The translations under genes were made by a program, and so were the position numbers. Below, one piece after another: positions 8,746 through 18,847 of a stretch of 64,000 nucleotides of DNA (its first letter is position 1; the number at the start of each line of letters is the position of its first letter). The notes below the pieces were generated by a model. The model was not told where the DNA came from. It was given only the letters and a program-made list of their open reading frames with translations, and searched no databases. The stretch is from the NCBI GenBank assembly GCA_002600635.1, contig CP021371.1, forward strand, positions 3,971,001 to 4,035,000. Reading direction: 5' to 3'. Source of the stretch: Rhizobium sp. ACO-34A. GTDB taxonomy: Bacteria; Pseudomonadota; Alphaproteobacteria; Rhizobiales; Rhizobiaceae.

Positions 8746-9711
8746 ATGACATCCCCCGCCGCATCGTTCCGGCCAGTGATCGCCTGCAACCTCGATCCGG
8801 AACAGGTCGAACGACTTCGCGCGCATCATAGCCAGCCTGTGGTCATCCCCTACACCGACAGCGCATCCGCATGGGAAGTGCCCGAGGAAGCCGACTTCCT
8901 TTTCACCTTCTTCAAGGGCTGGGCCAATGCTCCGAAGCAGAAGCCGGCCGGCTGGCCGCATCGCCTGAAATGGGTGCAGATCGCTTCCGCCGGCATCGAC
9001 GCCTTCCCCGACTGGATCTTCGAAGCTCCGCTGGTAACCACCGGCCGCGGCATCTCCGCCGAAGCGATCGCCGAATATGTCATCGCCTCCGTCTTTGCCC
9101 ATGAGAAGCATCTCTTCGACGACCTGCTCGTACACTCCGCCGACGCCTGGCAGAAGCGGACGCTCAACCTCGTATCCGGCAAGACCATCGGCTTCTACGG
9201 CTTCGGCGCGATTGCCCGCCGTACCGCGGAGAAGGCCCGTGCTCTGGGAATGCAGGTCGCAGCCACCCGGCGAGGTCCCGCCGGTGAAGGCGACGGCATA
9301 CGCTGGTTCTCGGATCTCGGCAGCATGGCGGCCGAGGTGGACCATCTCATCCTTGCCGTGCCGCTGACCGCTGAAACCCGCCGCTCTGTCGATGCCGGCG
9401 TGCTCGCCGCCGCGCGCCCCGGCCTTCACCTCGTCAACGTCTGCCGCGGCGAGGTTATCGATGACGACGCATTGCTCGCAGCGCTCGACAACGGGCAGCT
9501 CTCGGCCGCAACGCTCGATGTCACAGCGCCCGAGCCCCTGCCGGCCGGGCACATCTTCTACACCCATCCGAAAATCCGGCTGACCCCGCACATCTCCTGG
9601 ACTTCCGAGGATAATGCGGCGCGTATTGCGGCCAAGCTGCACGGCAATCTCGATCGTTTTCTGGCCGGCGAACCGCTGGAAGATACGGTCGTCGCCGGCC
9701 GCGGCTATTAA
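8746..9711 (+). CDS. D-2-hydroxyacid dehydrogenase (NAD(P)-dependent)
   Basis: A 321-residue D-isomer-specific 2-hydroxyacid dehydrogenase interconverting a 2-oxoacid and a D-2-hydroxyacid. The Rossmann motif is in GKTIGFYGFGAIARRTAEKA, followed by the catalytic-domain motifs VNVCRGEVIDDDALLAAL (active Arg), LDVTAPEPLPAGH (Glu) and LTPHISW (His). The start is ATG 8746 with GGAG upstream. It is the first gene of a run with a TctBAC importer, a mercaptopyruvate-type sulfurtransferase and a FAD-linked hydroxyacid oxidase, so it probably acts on the imported acid or its oxo derivative. The exact substrate is unknown. Confidence 0.9.
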   Translation: MTSPAASFRPVIACNLDPEQVERLRAHHSQPVVIPYTDSASAWEVPEEADFLFTFFKGWANAPKQKPAGWPHRLKWVQIASAGIDAFPDWIFEAPLVTTGRGISAEAIAEYVIASVFAHEKHLFDDLLVHSADAWQKRTLNLVSGKTIGFYGFGAIARRTAEKARALGMQVAATRRGPAGEGDGIRWFSDLGSMAAEVDHLILAVPLTAETRRSVDAGVLAAARPGLHLVNVCRGEVIDDDALLAALDNGQLSAATLDVTAPEPLPAGHIFYTHPKIRLTPHISWTSEDNAARIAAKLHGNLDRFLAGEPLEDTVVAGRGY

Positions 9712-9727
9712 GGGAAGGATCTCGACC

Positions 9728-10222
9728 GTGACGGCCGAAAACCACCAGACCGACACCACCCATCGCCAGCTCGGCCCGTTCTGCATCATCGTCGGCGCCG
9801 CCGCCCTGTGGATCGCACGCGATTATGAAACCGGAACCTTCGTCGCCATGGGCCCCGGTTTCTTCCCCAAGACCATTTCCATGCTGCTGATCGCGCTTGG
9901 CGCCTTCATCCTGCTCGTCGGTGGCAGTGACCTTCCCGCCGACGACGAGCAGGACGCACCTGTCCGCGGCCACAATATCGCTGATGTGCTGAGAGTGATC
10001 GGCTGCGTCACCGGCTCGATCATCATTTTCGGCCTGACGCTCAAGCCCTTCGGTCTGCCGATCGCAAGCTTCCTGATGGTCGTTCTCGCAAGCTTCGCCC
10101 GCAAGAGGGCAAGCATCGCCCAGACGCTCGCAGCCGCGGTGGCGCTTGCCGTCTTCGCCACACTGCTTTTCCCGCTGGCCCTCGGGCTGCAAATCCCCGT
10201 TCTGCCGGAGTTCGTACGATGA
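9728..10222 (+). CDS. tctB: Tripartite tricarboxylate transporter small membrane subunit (TctB family)
   Basis: Small four-helix subunit of a TTT-family importer, 164 residues from GTG 9728. The upstream in-frame extension to 9614 lies inside the dehydrogenase gene and is discarded. Family features are the first helix FCIIVGAAALWIARDYETG, then MGPGFFPKTISMLLIALGAFIL and a C-terminal pair of helices rich in Ala/Leu. GGAAGG precedes the GTG. It overlaps tctA by an ATGA, so the transporter genes are coupled. Confidence 0.9.
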   Translation: MTAENHQTDTTHRQLGPFCIIVGAAALWIARDYETGTFVAMGPGFFPKTISMLLIALGAFILLVGGSDLPADDEQDAPVRGHNIADVLRVIGCVTGSIIIFGLTLKPFGLPIASFLMVVLASFARKRASIAQTLAAAVALAVFATLLFPLALGLQIPVLPEFVR

Positions 10223-11736
10223 TCGACGGCGTTGACGTCTTCAGTGGCATCACCCTCGGGCTCGGGGTCGCCCTGACGCCGACCAATATCGCCTTCTGCC
10301 TGATCGGCTGCCTTGTCGGCACGCTGGTCGGCGTTCTGCCGGGCCTCGGCCCGACGGCCACGATCGCAATTCTTCTGCCCATGACCTTCGGGCTGGATCC
10401 GGTGACCGGCCTCATCACGCTGGCCGGCATCTATTACGGCGCACAATACGGCGGCTCGACCACATCGATTCTGCTAAGGCTACCGGGAGAAGCGTCATCA
10501 GTCGTCACCGCGCTCGACGGCCATGCGATGACCCGCAACGGACGCGGCGGGGCTGCTCTCACCATTGCAGCAGTCGCCTCGTTCTTCGCCGGCACCGTCG
10601 CCACCTTCTTCATGGCCGCCTTCGCGCCGGTTCTTGCGAGCGCCGTGCTGAAATTCGGCGCGCCGGAATATTTCATGCTGATGTTCCTCGGGCTCATCAC
10701 CTCGGTGGTGCTGGCGCAGGGTTCGGTGCTCAGAGCCGTCACCATGATCGTGCTCGGTCTGCTCCTCGGCCTTGCCGGCACAGACATCAATTCCGGCCAG
10801 TATCGCTATGACTTCGGCTTCTTCGAACTCCTGAACGGCGTTCCCTTCGTGCCCCTCGTCGTCGGCCTGTTCGGCGTTGCGGATATCCTTGTGACGCTGG
10901 AGCGGGTAGCAAGGGACGAGGCCCCGCCGGTCATCAACCGGATCAGCAGCCTCTGGCCGACCCGCGAGGAAGTGAAGCAGGCAAGTTCCGCCACGGTGCG
11001 CGGCACCATCATCGGCATGGTTCTCGGCCTTCTTCCGGGCGGCGGCGCATTGCTGTCCTCCTTCCTCGCCTACACCACCGAAAAGCGGTTCTCCCGCACG
11101 CCGGAAGCCTTCGGCACCGGCCTGCCGCAGGGCGTGGCCGCTCCGGAATCCGCCAACAATGCCGGCGCCCAGACGGCCTTCCTGCCGCTGCTGACCCTCG
11201 GCATTCCGTCAAACGCCATCATGGCGCTGATGGTCGGTGCCATGATGGTGCACGGCATCGTTCCCGGCCCCAAGATCATCACCAGCCAGCCCGACCTTTT
11301 CTGGGGCCTGATCGCCAGCATGTGGGTCGGTAATCTGATGCTGCTCGTCATCAACCTGCCGCTGGTCGGCATCTGGGTGCAGCTCCTCAAGATCCGCTAC
11401 CAGTTCATGTTCCCGACGATCCTCGTCGTCTCCATCGTCGGCATCTACGGCGTCGAATTCACCACCTTCGACGTCTACCTCACCGCCATCTTCGGTCTGC
11501 TCGGCTATTTCATCCACAAATGGAAGTGCGAGCCGGCGCCGCTGGTGCTCGCCTTCGTGCTCGGACCAATGATGGAGGAATATTTCCGCCGTTCCATGCT
11601 GGTCGGGCGCGGCAACCCGATGATCTTCATCGAACATCCGATCAGCCTCACCATGCTCATCATCACGGTCCTGCTGATCGTCAGCATGTTCTTACCCTTC
11701 ATCCAGAAATTCCGGCAAAAGGCCTTTGCCGAATAA
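10219..11736 (+). CDS. tctA: Tripartite tricarboxylate transporter large permease (TctA family)
   Basis: Large permease subunit of the TTT importer, 505 residues. TctA signatures are clear: GTLVGVLPGLGPTATIAILL, YYGAQYGGSTTSILLRLPGE and a second copy in GMVLGLLPGGGALLSSFLAY followed by GVAAPESANNAGAQTAFLPL. It forms the transmembrane pathway with TctB and takes substrate from the periplasmic TctC protein. Characterised members carry citrate, tartrate, terephthalate or other carboxylates. Here the neighbours suggest a hydroxy- or thio-carboxylate. Confidence 0.94.
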   Translation: MIDGVDVFSGITLGLGVALTPTNIAFCLIGCLVGTLVGVLPGLGPTATIAILLPMTFGLDPVTGLITLAGIYYGAQYGGSTTSILLRLPGEASSVVTALDGHAMTRNGRGGAALTIAAVASFFAGTVATFFMAAFAPVLASAVLKFGAPEYFMLMFLGLITSVVLAQGSVLRAVTMIVLGLLLGLAGTDINSGQYRYDFGFFELLNGVPFVPLVVGLFGVADILVTLERVARDEAPPVINRISSLWPTREEVKQASSATVRGTIIGMVLGLLPGGGALLSSFLAYTTEKRFSRTPEAFGTGLPQGVAAPESANNAGAQTAFLPLLTLGIPSNAIMALMVGAMMVHGIVPGPKIITSQPDLFWGLIASMWVGNLMLLVINLPLVGIWVQLLKIRYQFMFPTILVVSIVGIYGVEFTTFDVYLTAIFGLLGYFIHKWKCEPAPLVLAFVLGPMMEEYFRRSMLVGRGNPMIFIEHPISLTMLIITVLLIVSMFLPFIQKFRQKAFAE

Positions 11737-11756
11737 CGCCCTAAAAGGATCTCGAC

Positions 11757-12743
11757 ATGACCTTCAACCTGACAAGACGGACCTTCCTCGCCGCAACCGC
11801 GCTGGTATCCGGTAGCGCACTTGCCGGACGTTCGGCCTTTGCCGACGACGCCTTCCCGTCGCGCAAGATCGACTACATCATCCCGTACAACGCCGGCGGC
11901 ATGAGCGATAACCTCTCCCGCCTGATCGGGGAAAGACTGACGGCTGCCACCGGCCAGCAGGTCATCAACGACTACAAGCCGGGCGCCGGCGGCGCAATCG
12001 GCGCCAACTACTTCATGGGGACGCCGGCTGACGGCTATACCCTGCTGCAGTCCACCAACAGCTTCTACGGCATCATTCCCTTCGTCACCAAGGTTCAGTA
12101 CAAGCCGCTGACCGATCTGGTGCCGCTGGTCCTGATCGGCGATGCGCCGATGGTCATCGCCGTCAATCCCGCCGTGCCGGTCAAGTCGCTGCCGGAACTG
12201 ATCGCTTACGCCAAGGAAAATCCGGGCAAGCTCGCCTACGGCACCGCCGGCAAGGGAACGGTCGGCCACCTCAGCGGCGAATGGCTGCAGAAGGCTGCCG
12301 GCATCGAGCTGCTCCACATCCCTTACAACGGCGCTCCTGCCGCCTTGCAGGCCGTTCTCGGCAACGAAGCCCAGGTCTTCTTCGGTCCGGAAGCCGCCCA
12401 GCACATCACCGCCGGCACGCTGACCGGCATCGCCGTGCTCGGAGACAAGCGCTGGGACAAGCTGCCCGACCTGCAGAGCACCGCCGAAGGCGGCCTGGCC
12501 GGCTGGGCTCCGCGCAGCTGGCACACCATCTCCATCCAGGCTTCCGTTCCCGATGACGTCAAGCAGAAGCTGAACACCCTGATCAACAGCGTTCTGGAAC
12601 AGCCGGACGTACGCGAAAAGATCATCGGCTTCGGTCTTATCCCCGGCACCGAAACGCTGGAACAGGTGGCCCAGCGTGCCAAGGACGATGCCGAACAGTT
12701 TGGCGGCCTGATCCGCGACGCAGGCCTGGCAATCGCCAACTGA
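11757..12743 (+). CDS. tctC: Tripartite tricarboxylate transporter substrate-binding protein (TctC/Bug family)
   Basis: Periplasmic binding protein, 328 residues, for the adjacent TctAB permease. The N-terminus carries a twin-arginine-type signal (LTRRTFLAATALVSGSALAG, cleavage near FADDA). Bug-family motifs follow: IIPYNAGGMSDNLSRL, VINDYKPGAGGAIGANYF, LAYGTAGKGTVGHL and HIPYNGAPAALQAVLGNE. GGATCTCGAC precedes ATG 11757. A perfect 10-base stem follows the stop, which may reduce read-through into the sulfurtransferase gene. Confidence 0.93.
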   Translation: MTFNLTRRTFLAATALVSGSALAGRSAFADDAFPSRKIDYIIPYNAGGMSDNLSRLIGERLTAATGQQVINDYKPGAGGAIGANYFMGTPADGYTLLQSTNSFYGIIPFVTKVQYKPLTDLVPLVLIGDAPMVIAVNPAVPVKSLPELIAYAKENPGKLAYGTAGKGTVGHLSGEWLQKAAGIELLHIPYNGAPAALQAVLGNEAQVFFGPEAAQHITAGTLTGIAVLGDKRWDKLPDLQSTAEGGLAGWAPRSWHTISIQASVPDDVKQKLNTLINSVLEQPDVREKIIGFGLIPGTETLEQVAQRAKDDAEQFGGLIRDAGLAIAN

Positions 12744-12754
12744 TCTGATACTGC

Positions 12755-12778
12755 ACGGGCGGCAACACTGCCGCCCGT
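12755..12778 (+). terminator. Hairpin between tctC and the sulfurtransferase gene
   Basis: Perfect 10-base stem ACGGGCGGCA / TGCCGCCCGT with an ACAC loop. The 3' side is CTCCCTCC rather than a T-run, so it is better read as an RNA-stabilising or partial terminator than a full intrinsic terminator. It would leave the transporter mRNA more abundant than the downstream enzyme genes. Confidence 0.55.
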
Positions 12779-12856
12779 CTCCCTCCTGCCGCCCATCCCC
12801 ATGCTCATTCGGGATGCGGCCAACCAGACGGCCACCCGGCCACTTCGGAGTTCATC

Positions 12857-13753
12857 ATGTCGCTTACCCTCCCCGGTTCCCTCGTCACCACCGAATGGCT
12901 CGCCGCCCATCTCGACGCGCCCGGGCTGGTATTGATCGATGGTTCGTTCACCATGCCCGGCGTCACGCCCACGGCGGCAGAGAACTATCGCGAGCGGCAT
13001 ATTCCGGGTGCGCGCTTCTTCGACATCGAGGAAGTCGCCGATCACGCCTCGTCGCTGCCGCACATGCTGCCTTCCGCCGATGCATTCGAGGCTGTCGCCC
13101 GTCGTCTCGGACTTTCCAACGACAGCGTTATCGTGATCTACGACACCCCCGGCCTCGTTTCCGCCGGCCGTGTCTGGTGGACGCTCCGGGTTTTCGGACA
13201 TGACAGGATCGCTGTGCTGAACGGAGGCCTGCGCAAGTGGCGCGCCGAGGGACGGCCGGTAACCGCCGAGATCCCGACACCTGCCGAAGGAACGTTCCGC
13301 GCCATCTTCCACCCGGAACTTGTGCGCTCGAAGACGGACATGCTGCAGAATCTTGAGACGAAGGCCGAGCAGGTGATAGACGCCCGTGCCGCCTCGCGCT
13401 TCACCGCAGCAGAGAACGAGCCCCGCCCGGGCTTGCGCTCCGGCCACATCCCCGGCAGCTTCAACCTGCCGTCTTCCAGCCTGACCGATCCCGAGACCGG
13501 CGAGATCCTCAAGCCGGAAACCTTGAAGACGCTGTTCAATAATGCCGGGCTCGACCTTTCCCGGCCGGTTGCCGCCACATGCGGTTCCGGCGTCACCGCC
13601 TCGGCGCTGGCCTTCGGCCTTCACCTGATCGGCAATGATAAGGTGGCGGTCTATGACGGTTCCTGGTCTGAATGGGGCCTGCCCGGCGACACGCCGGTGG
13701 CAACCGGTCCTTCCGGTGAGGAGGAAAAGGCCGGTGCGGGAGAAAAGGCATGA
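12857..13753 (+). CDS. sseA: 3-mercaptopyruvate/thiosulfate sulfurtransferase
   Basis: Two-rhodanese-domain sulfurtransferase of 298 residues. The active-site loop CGSGVTA with Cys242 matches the 3-mercaptopyruvate sulfurtransferase type rather than the CRKGVTA-type loop of thiosulfate-specific rhodaneses. The first (inactive) domain contains AENYRERHIPGARFFDIEEV; the second has VIDARAASRF and GLRSGHIPGSFNLP. The enzyme would transfer sulfur from mercaptopyruvate to an acceptor, leaving pyruvate. Its stop overlaps the next gene (ATGA), linking it tightly to a hydroxyacid oxidase. Confidence 0.92.
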   Translation: MSLTLPGSLVTTEWLAAHLDAPGLVLIDGSFTMPGVTPTAAENYRERHIPGARFFDIEEVADHASSLPHMLPSADAFEAVARRLGLSNDSVIVIYDTPGLVSAGRVWWTLRVFGHDRIAVLNGGLRKWRAEGRPVTAEIPTPAEGTFRAIFHPELVRSKTDMLQNLETKAEQVIDARAASRFTAAENEPRPGLRSGHIPGSFNLPSSSLTDPETGEILKPETLKTLFNNAGLDLSRPVAATCGSGVTASALAFGLHLIGNDKVAVYDGSWSEWGLPGDTPVATGPSGEEEKAGAGEKA

Positions 13754-15123
13754 GCGCCCTTCCGGAAGCTCTGGCGCAAGCCCTCGCAGGCCGCTTTGGC
13801 GAGCGCTTTTCGCTGGCACAGGCCGTGCGCGAGCAGCACGGTCATGGCGAATCCCACCACACAACGGCCATCCCGGATGGTGTGGTCTTTGCTGAAACCA
13901 CAGAGGATGTCGCCGAAACGGTTCGCCTCTGCGCCGGGCACAAGGTGCCGGTCATCGCCTTTGGCGCCGGCACCTCGCTCGAGGGACACCTCATCGCGCT
14001 GAAGGGCGGGATCACGATCGATCTCAGCCGGATGAACCGCGTCCTACGTGTCAGCTCCGCCGATCTCGATTGCACCGTGCAGGCTGGCGTGACGCGCGAA
14101 CAGCTGAACAACGACCTTCGCGACCAAGGCCTGTTCTTCCCGATCGATCCCGGCGCCAACGCCTCGATCGGCGGCATGGCCTCGACCCGCGCTTCGGGCA
14201 CGAATGCCGTGCGTTACGGCACCATGCGCGAAAACGTGCTGGCGCTCACCGTCGTCCTGCCCGACGGCAAGATCATCCACACCGGCAGCCGGGCCCGCAA
14301 ATCCTCCGCCGGCTACGATCTGACGAGGCTGTTCGTCGGCTCGGAGGGCACGCTCGGCATCATCACCGAAGTGACGATCAAGCTTTACGGCATTCCCGAA
14401 ACGATCTCGGCAGCGCTCTGCTCCTTCGAAGACGTCTCGCAGGCCGTCGACACGGCCATTGCCATCGTGCAACTCGGAATTCCGGTCGCACGCATGGAAC
14501 TCATGGACCGTGGCCTGATCGCTGCCGTCAACCGTTATTCCGGGTTGGACCTCAAACTGGAAGACACCCTCGCCTTCGAATTCCACGGCTCCCCGGCAAG
14601 CGTCGAGGAACAGGTCGCCATGGTTGGCGACATCGTGCGCGACAATGACGGCAAGGACTTCGAATGGGCAAGTTCCCCGGAAGAGCGCAATCGTCTCTGG
14701 AAGGCACGCCACAATGCCTTCTACGCGGTTGTTTCCCAGCGGACGGACGCTAAGGGCTGGTCGTCGGATGTCTGCGTTCCGGTTTCCGAACTCGGCGGCT
14801 GCATCCTCTACACCCGCGAACTCCTGAAGGACTGCAAGGTGCCGGCCGCCATCCTCGGCCATGTCGGCGACGGCAACTATCACGTGGTCTTCGCCGTCGA
14901 TCCTTCCAACAAGGAAGAAATGGCCGAGGTCGCGGCGATCAACAAGCAGATGGTCAAGCGGGCAATCTCCGTCGGCGGCACCTGCACGGGTGAACACGGC
15001 GTCGGCACCGGCAAGATCGCCTACATGCGCGAGGAACACGGCGACGCCGTGGATTTCATGGCGCTGCTGAAGCATGCCATCGACCCCTCCGGCATCATGA
15101 ACCCGGGCAAGATGCTGCCCTGA
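13750..15123 (+). CDS. FAD-linked 2-hydroxyacid oxidase, D-lactate dehydrogenase (cytochrome)-like
   Basis: A 457-residue GlcD/Dld-family flavoprotein. FAD-binding PCMH-domain motifs include PVIAFGAGTSLEGH, FFPIDPGANASIGGMASTRA and GTNAVRYGTMRENVLAL. The C-terminal cap contains GHVGDGNYHVVF and closes with TCTGEHGVGTGKIAYM and AIDPSGIMNPGKMLP. It oxidises a D-2-hydroxyacid to the 2-oxoacid, passing electrons to a cytochrome or quinone. ATGA coupling to the sulfurtransferase suggests the product could be mercaptopyruvate; this is inference, and plain D-lactate is the default alternative. Confidence 0.9.
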   Translation: MSALPEALAQALAGRFGERFSLAQAVREQHGHGESHHTTAIPDGVVFAETTEDVAETVRLCAGHKVPVIAFGAGTSLEGHLIALKGGITIDLSRMNRVLRVSSADLDCTVQAGVTREQLNNDLRDQGLFFPIDPGANASIGGMASTRASGTNAVRYGTMRENVLALTVVLPDGKIIHTGSRARKSSAGYDLTRLFVGSEGTLGIITEVTIKLYGIPETISAALCSFEDVSQAVDTAIAIVQLGIPVARMELMDRGLIAAVNRYSGLDLKLEDTLAFEFHGSPASVEEQVAMVGDIVRDNDGKDFEWASSPEERNRLWKARHNAFYAVVSQRTDAKGWSSDVCVPVSELGGCILYTRELLKDCKVPAAILGHVGDGNYHVVFAVDPSNKEEMAEVAAINKQMVKRAISVGGTCTGEHGVGTGKIAYMREEHGDAVDFMALLKHAIDPSGIMNPGKMLP

Positions 15124-15136
15124 CGGCTGGCCATTG

Positions 15137-15238
15137 AAGCATTTCCAGCAATAGTGTGCCACGGTTTTGCGTCCGGAAATGCGTAAAAACAAACAGATAG
15201 AGTATTTTCGCGTTTCGGAGAAAGGCGGAAATACTCTA
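15137..15238. repeat. Rhizobiales-type palindromic intergenic repeat
   Basis: A non-coding block of about 100 bases with the pattern I recognise from many rhizobial intergenic regions: GCATTTCC..GTGTGCC..GGTTTTGCGTCCGGAAATGCG, then a stem-loop AGAGTATTT (15199-15207) pairing with AAATACTCT (15229-15237) around an inner TTTC/GAAA stem. It separates two convergent operons and could also act as a bidirectional transcription terminator. Family assignment is from memory of the pattern. Confidence 0.6.
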
Positions 15239-15249
15239 GCCAGTCACCC

Positions 15250-16533
15250 TCAATCTTCGATGAAGATCAGCGCTGGCGTTTCCAGCAGGGTTTTCAGCCG
15301 CTGGACGAAGGTTGCCGCATCCCAGCCGTCGACCACGCGGTGATCGAAGCTGGAGGACAGGTTCATCATCCTGCGGGGAATGAACTGTCCCCTGCCGTCC
15401 CAAACCGGACGCGTGGCGATCTTGTTGACGCCGATGATCGCCACCTCGGGGTGATTGATGATCGGCGTCGAGACGATGCCGCCCAGCGAGCCGAGAGAAC
15501 TGATGGTGATCGTGGAGCCCGTCAGTTCCTCGCGCTGGACACGGCCGGTTCTGGCAGCTTCGGCGACGCGGACAAGTTCAGTCGCGCAACCCCACAATCC
15601 CAGAGCCTCGGCGTGGCGCACCACCGGCACGGAAAGTCCGGCCGGTGTCTGTGTCGCGATGCCGACATGCACCGCGCCATACCGGGTGACGACACCCGTC
15701 TCGTCGTCGAACGTTGCATTCATCGTCGGCTGGTCGTCCACTGCCCGCACCAGCGCCCGCATCAGAAAAGGCAGGATCGTCAGTTTCGGCTGATCCGGTT
15801 TGCGCCCACCATTCATCGTGGCGCGAAGCTCCTCCAGATCGGTCACATCGACTTCCTCAACATAGGTGATATGGGGGATACGCGAGGCGGAAAGGGCCAC
15901 CTTCTCGGCGATCTTCCTGCGCAGGCCGGTGATCCTGATTTCCTCCACCGCCATGTTCCGGCCGAAACCTGCGGCCATGCCCGAAACACGCGGTCCGCTC
16001 GACAAGAAGGCATCGAGGTCCTCATGCGTGATGCGTCCGTCCGGCCCGGTCCCTTTCACCTTGTTCAGGTCGACACCCGACGCCTGTGCCCGATGGCGCA
16101 CGGCAGGAGCCGCCAGTGGCCTGGCGCCAGCCTCAACAACCGGCACAGGCAGGGGTTCACTCTTTCCCGACGTTTCGGAAACCTCCGGCGGAACAACTTC
16201 CAGAGCCGGTGCAACCTGAACAGGGGGCGCTGGCATTTCAGCCTTCGCAACCGGCTCCGGTTCCTCCACCGGTGAAGGCGCAACCGAGCCGGAAGCGATA
16301 TCGATCCTGATCAGCGGCGCCCTGACCGCCACCTGTTCGCCCACTTCGGCGGCAAGCCATGTCACGACGCCGGCCACGGGCGAAGGGATCTCTACTGTCG
16401 CCTTGTCGGTCATCACTGCCGCCAGCACCATGTCCTCGCGGACAGGATCACCGGGCTTCACATGCCATTCCACCAGTTCGGCCTCTGCGACACCTTCGCC
16501 GACATCGGGCATATTGATAACGTATTCGCTCAT
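15250..16533 (-). CDS. bkdB: Branched-chain alpha-keto acid dehydrogenase E2 (dihydrolipoyl acyltransferase)
   Basis: Core acyltransferase of the branched-chain keto acid dehydrogenase complex, 427 residues. Order of domains: lipoyl domain 1-75 with lipoylated Lys44 in MTDKATVEIPSP; a Pro/Glu/Ala-rich linker; E1/E3-binding domain near 135-172 (RHRAQASGVDLNKVKGTGPD); catalytic domain to the end with SSFDHRVVDGWDAATF, the HxxxDG active site. It lies three bases after E1beta. No E3 (lipoamide dehydrogenase) gene follows; a convergent operon begins instead, so E3 must come from elsewhere in the genome. Confidence 0.94.
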   Translation of the reverse strand: MSEYVINMPDVGEGVAEAELVEWHVKPGDPVREDMVLAAVMTDKATVEIPSPVAGVVTWLAAEVGEQVAVRAPLIRIDIASGSVAPSPVEEPEPVAKAEMPAPPVQVAPALEVVPPEVSETSGKSEPLPVPVVEAGARPLAAPAVRHRAQASGVDLNKVKGTGPDGRITHEDLDAFLSSGPRVSGMAAGFGRNMAVEEIRITGLRRKIAEKVALSASRIPHITYVEEVDVTDLEELRATMNGGRKPDQPKLTILPFLMRALVRAVDDQPTMNATFDDETGVVTRYGAVHVGIATQTPAGLSVPVVRHAEALGLWGCATELVRVAEAARTGRVQREELTGSTITISSLGSLGGIVSTPIINHPEVAIIGVNKIATRPVWDGRGQFIPRRMMNLSSSFDHRVVDGWDAATFVQRLKTLLETPALIFIED

Positions 16534-16536
16534 GGG

Positions 16537-17550
16537 TCACGCCTTCATGATGTCTGTGAGCGCCCTGCCGATGCGCTGCGGGCCGGGGAAATAGTCCCAT
16601 TCCTGGGCGTGCGGATAAGGGGTGTCCCAGCCGCAGATACGGATCACGGGTACCTCCAGATGGTAGAAGCAATGCTCCTGAACGAGCGCGACCACCTCCG
16701 CGCCAAAGCCCGAGGTCAGCGTCGCCTCATGCACCATGATGCAGCGCCCGGTCTTCGAGACGGATTGCACGATCGTATCGAGATCGAGCGGCAGCAGGCT
16801 TCGAAGATCGATGACCTCGGCATCGACGCCCGTCTCCTCGACAGCGGCGAGCGCCACATGGACCATGGTGCCATAGGCGATCACGGTCACATCATTGCCC
16901 AGCCGCCGGACCTTGGCCTTGCCGATAGGCACCGTGTAGTGCCCTTCCGGCACGTCTCCGAGGGGATGGGTGGACCATGGAACCACCGGACGGTCATGAT
17001 GACCGTCGAACGGGCCGTTATAGAGCCGCTTGGGCTCCAGAAACATCACCGGATCGGGATCCTCGATCGAGGAAATCAGCAGCCCCTTGGCATCGAACGG
17101 GTTCGACGGAACGATGACCTTCAGGCCGCTGACATGCGTGAACAGCGCCTCCGGGCTCTGGCTATGCGTCTGGCCGCCGAAGATCCCGCCACCCGTCGGC
17201 ATTCGGATCACAATGGGGCAGGTGAAATCGCCGTTAGAGCGATAGCGGATCCGCGCCGCTTCCTGGGTGATCTGGTCATAGGCGGGATACATGTAATCGG
17301 CGAACTGGATTTCGACGCAGGGCTTCAGCCCATAGGCGGCCATGCCGATGGCCGTGCCGACAATGCCGGACTCGCTGATCGGCGTGTCGAAGCAGCGTGT
17401 CTTGCCGTATTTCGCCTGCAATCCTTGCGTGGCGCGGAAAACGCCACCGAAATATCCGACGTCCTCTCCGAAGACGACGACATCGTCGTCACGCGCCATG
17501 GAGATATCCATGGCGCTGCGAACCGCTTCGATCATGGTCATTCTGGTCAT
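16537..17550 (-). CDS. bkdA2: Branched-chain alpha-keto acid dehydrogenase E1 beta subunit
   Basis: Beta subunit (337 residues) of the thiamine-diphosphate-dependent decarboxylase. Transketolase-like motifs: FGEDVGYFGGVFRATQGLQ, DTPISESGIVGTAIGMAAYG, QITQEAARIRYRSNG and PTGGGIFGGQTHSQS; the C-terminal domain includes VIDLRSLLPLDLDTI. It starts one base after the E1alpha stop, so the two subunits are expected to be made in equal amounts. Together they convert leucine-, isoleucine- and valine-derived 2-oxoacids to acyl-E2. Confidence 0.94.
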   Translation of the reverse strand: MTRMTMIEAVRSAMDISMARDDDVVVFGEDVGYFGGVFRATQGLQAKYGKTRCFDTPISESGIVGTAIGMAAYGLKPCVEIQFADYMYPAYDQITQEAARIRYRSNGDFTCPIVIRMPTGGGIFGGQTHSQSPEALFTHVSGLKVIVPSNPFDAKGLLISSIEDPDPVMFLEPKRLYNGPFDGHHDRPVVPWSTHPLGDVPEGHYTVPIGKAKVRRLGNDVTVIAYGTMVHVALAAVEETGVDAEVIDLRSLLPLDLDTIVQSVSKTGRCIMVHEATLTSGFGAEVVALVQEHCFYHLEVPVIRICGWDTPYPHAQEWDYFPGPQRIGRALTDIMKA

Positions 17551-17551
17551 G

Positions 17552-18847
<1,296 letters not shown>

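Noticed and set aside
12323..13864. 513-codon minus-strand frame
   Set aside because: Shadow of tctC, the sulfurtransferase and the FAD oxidase, all of which are well supported on the plus strand.
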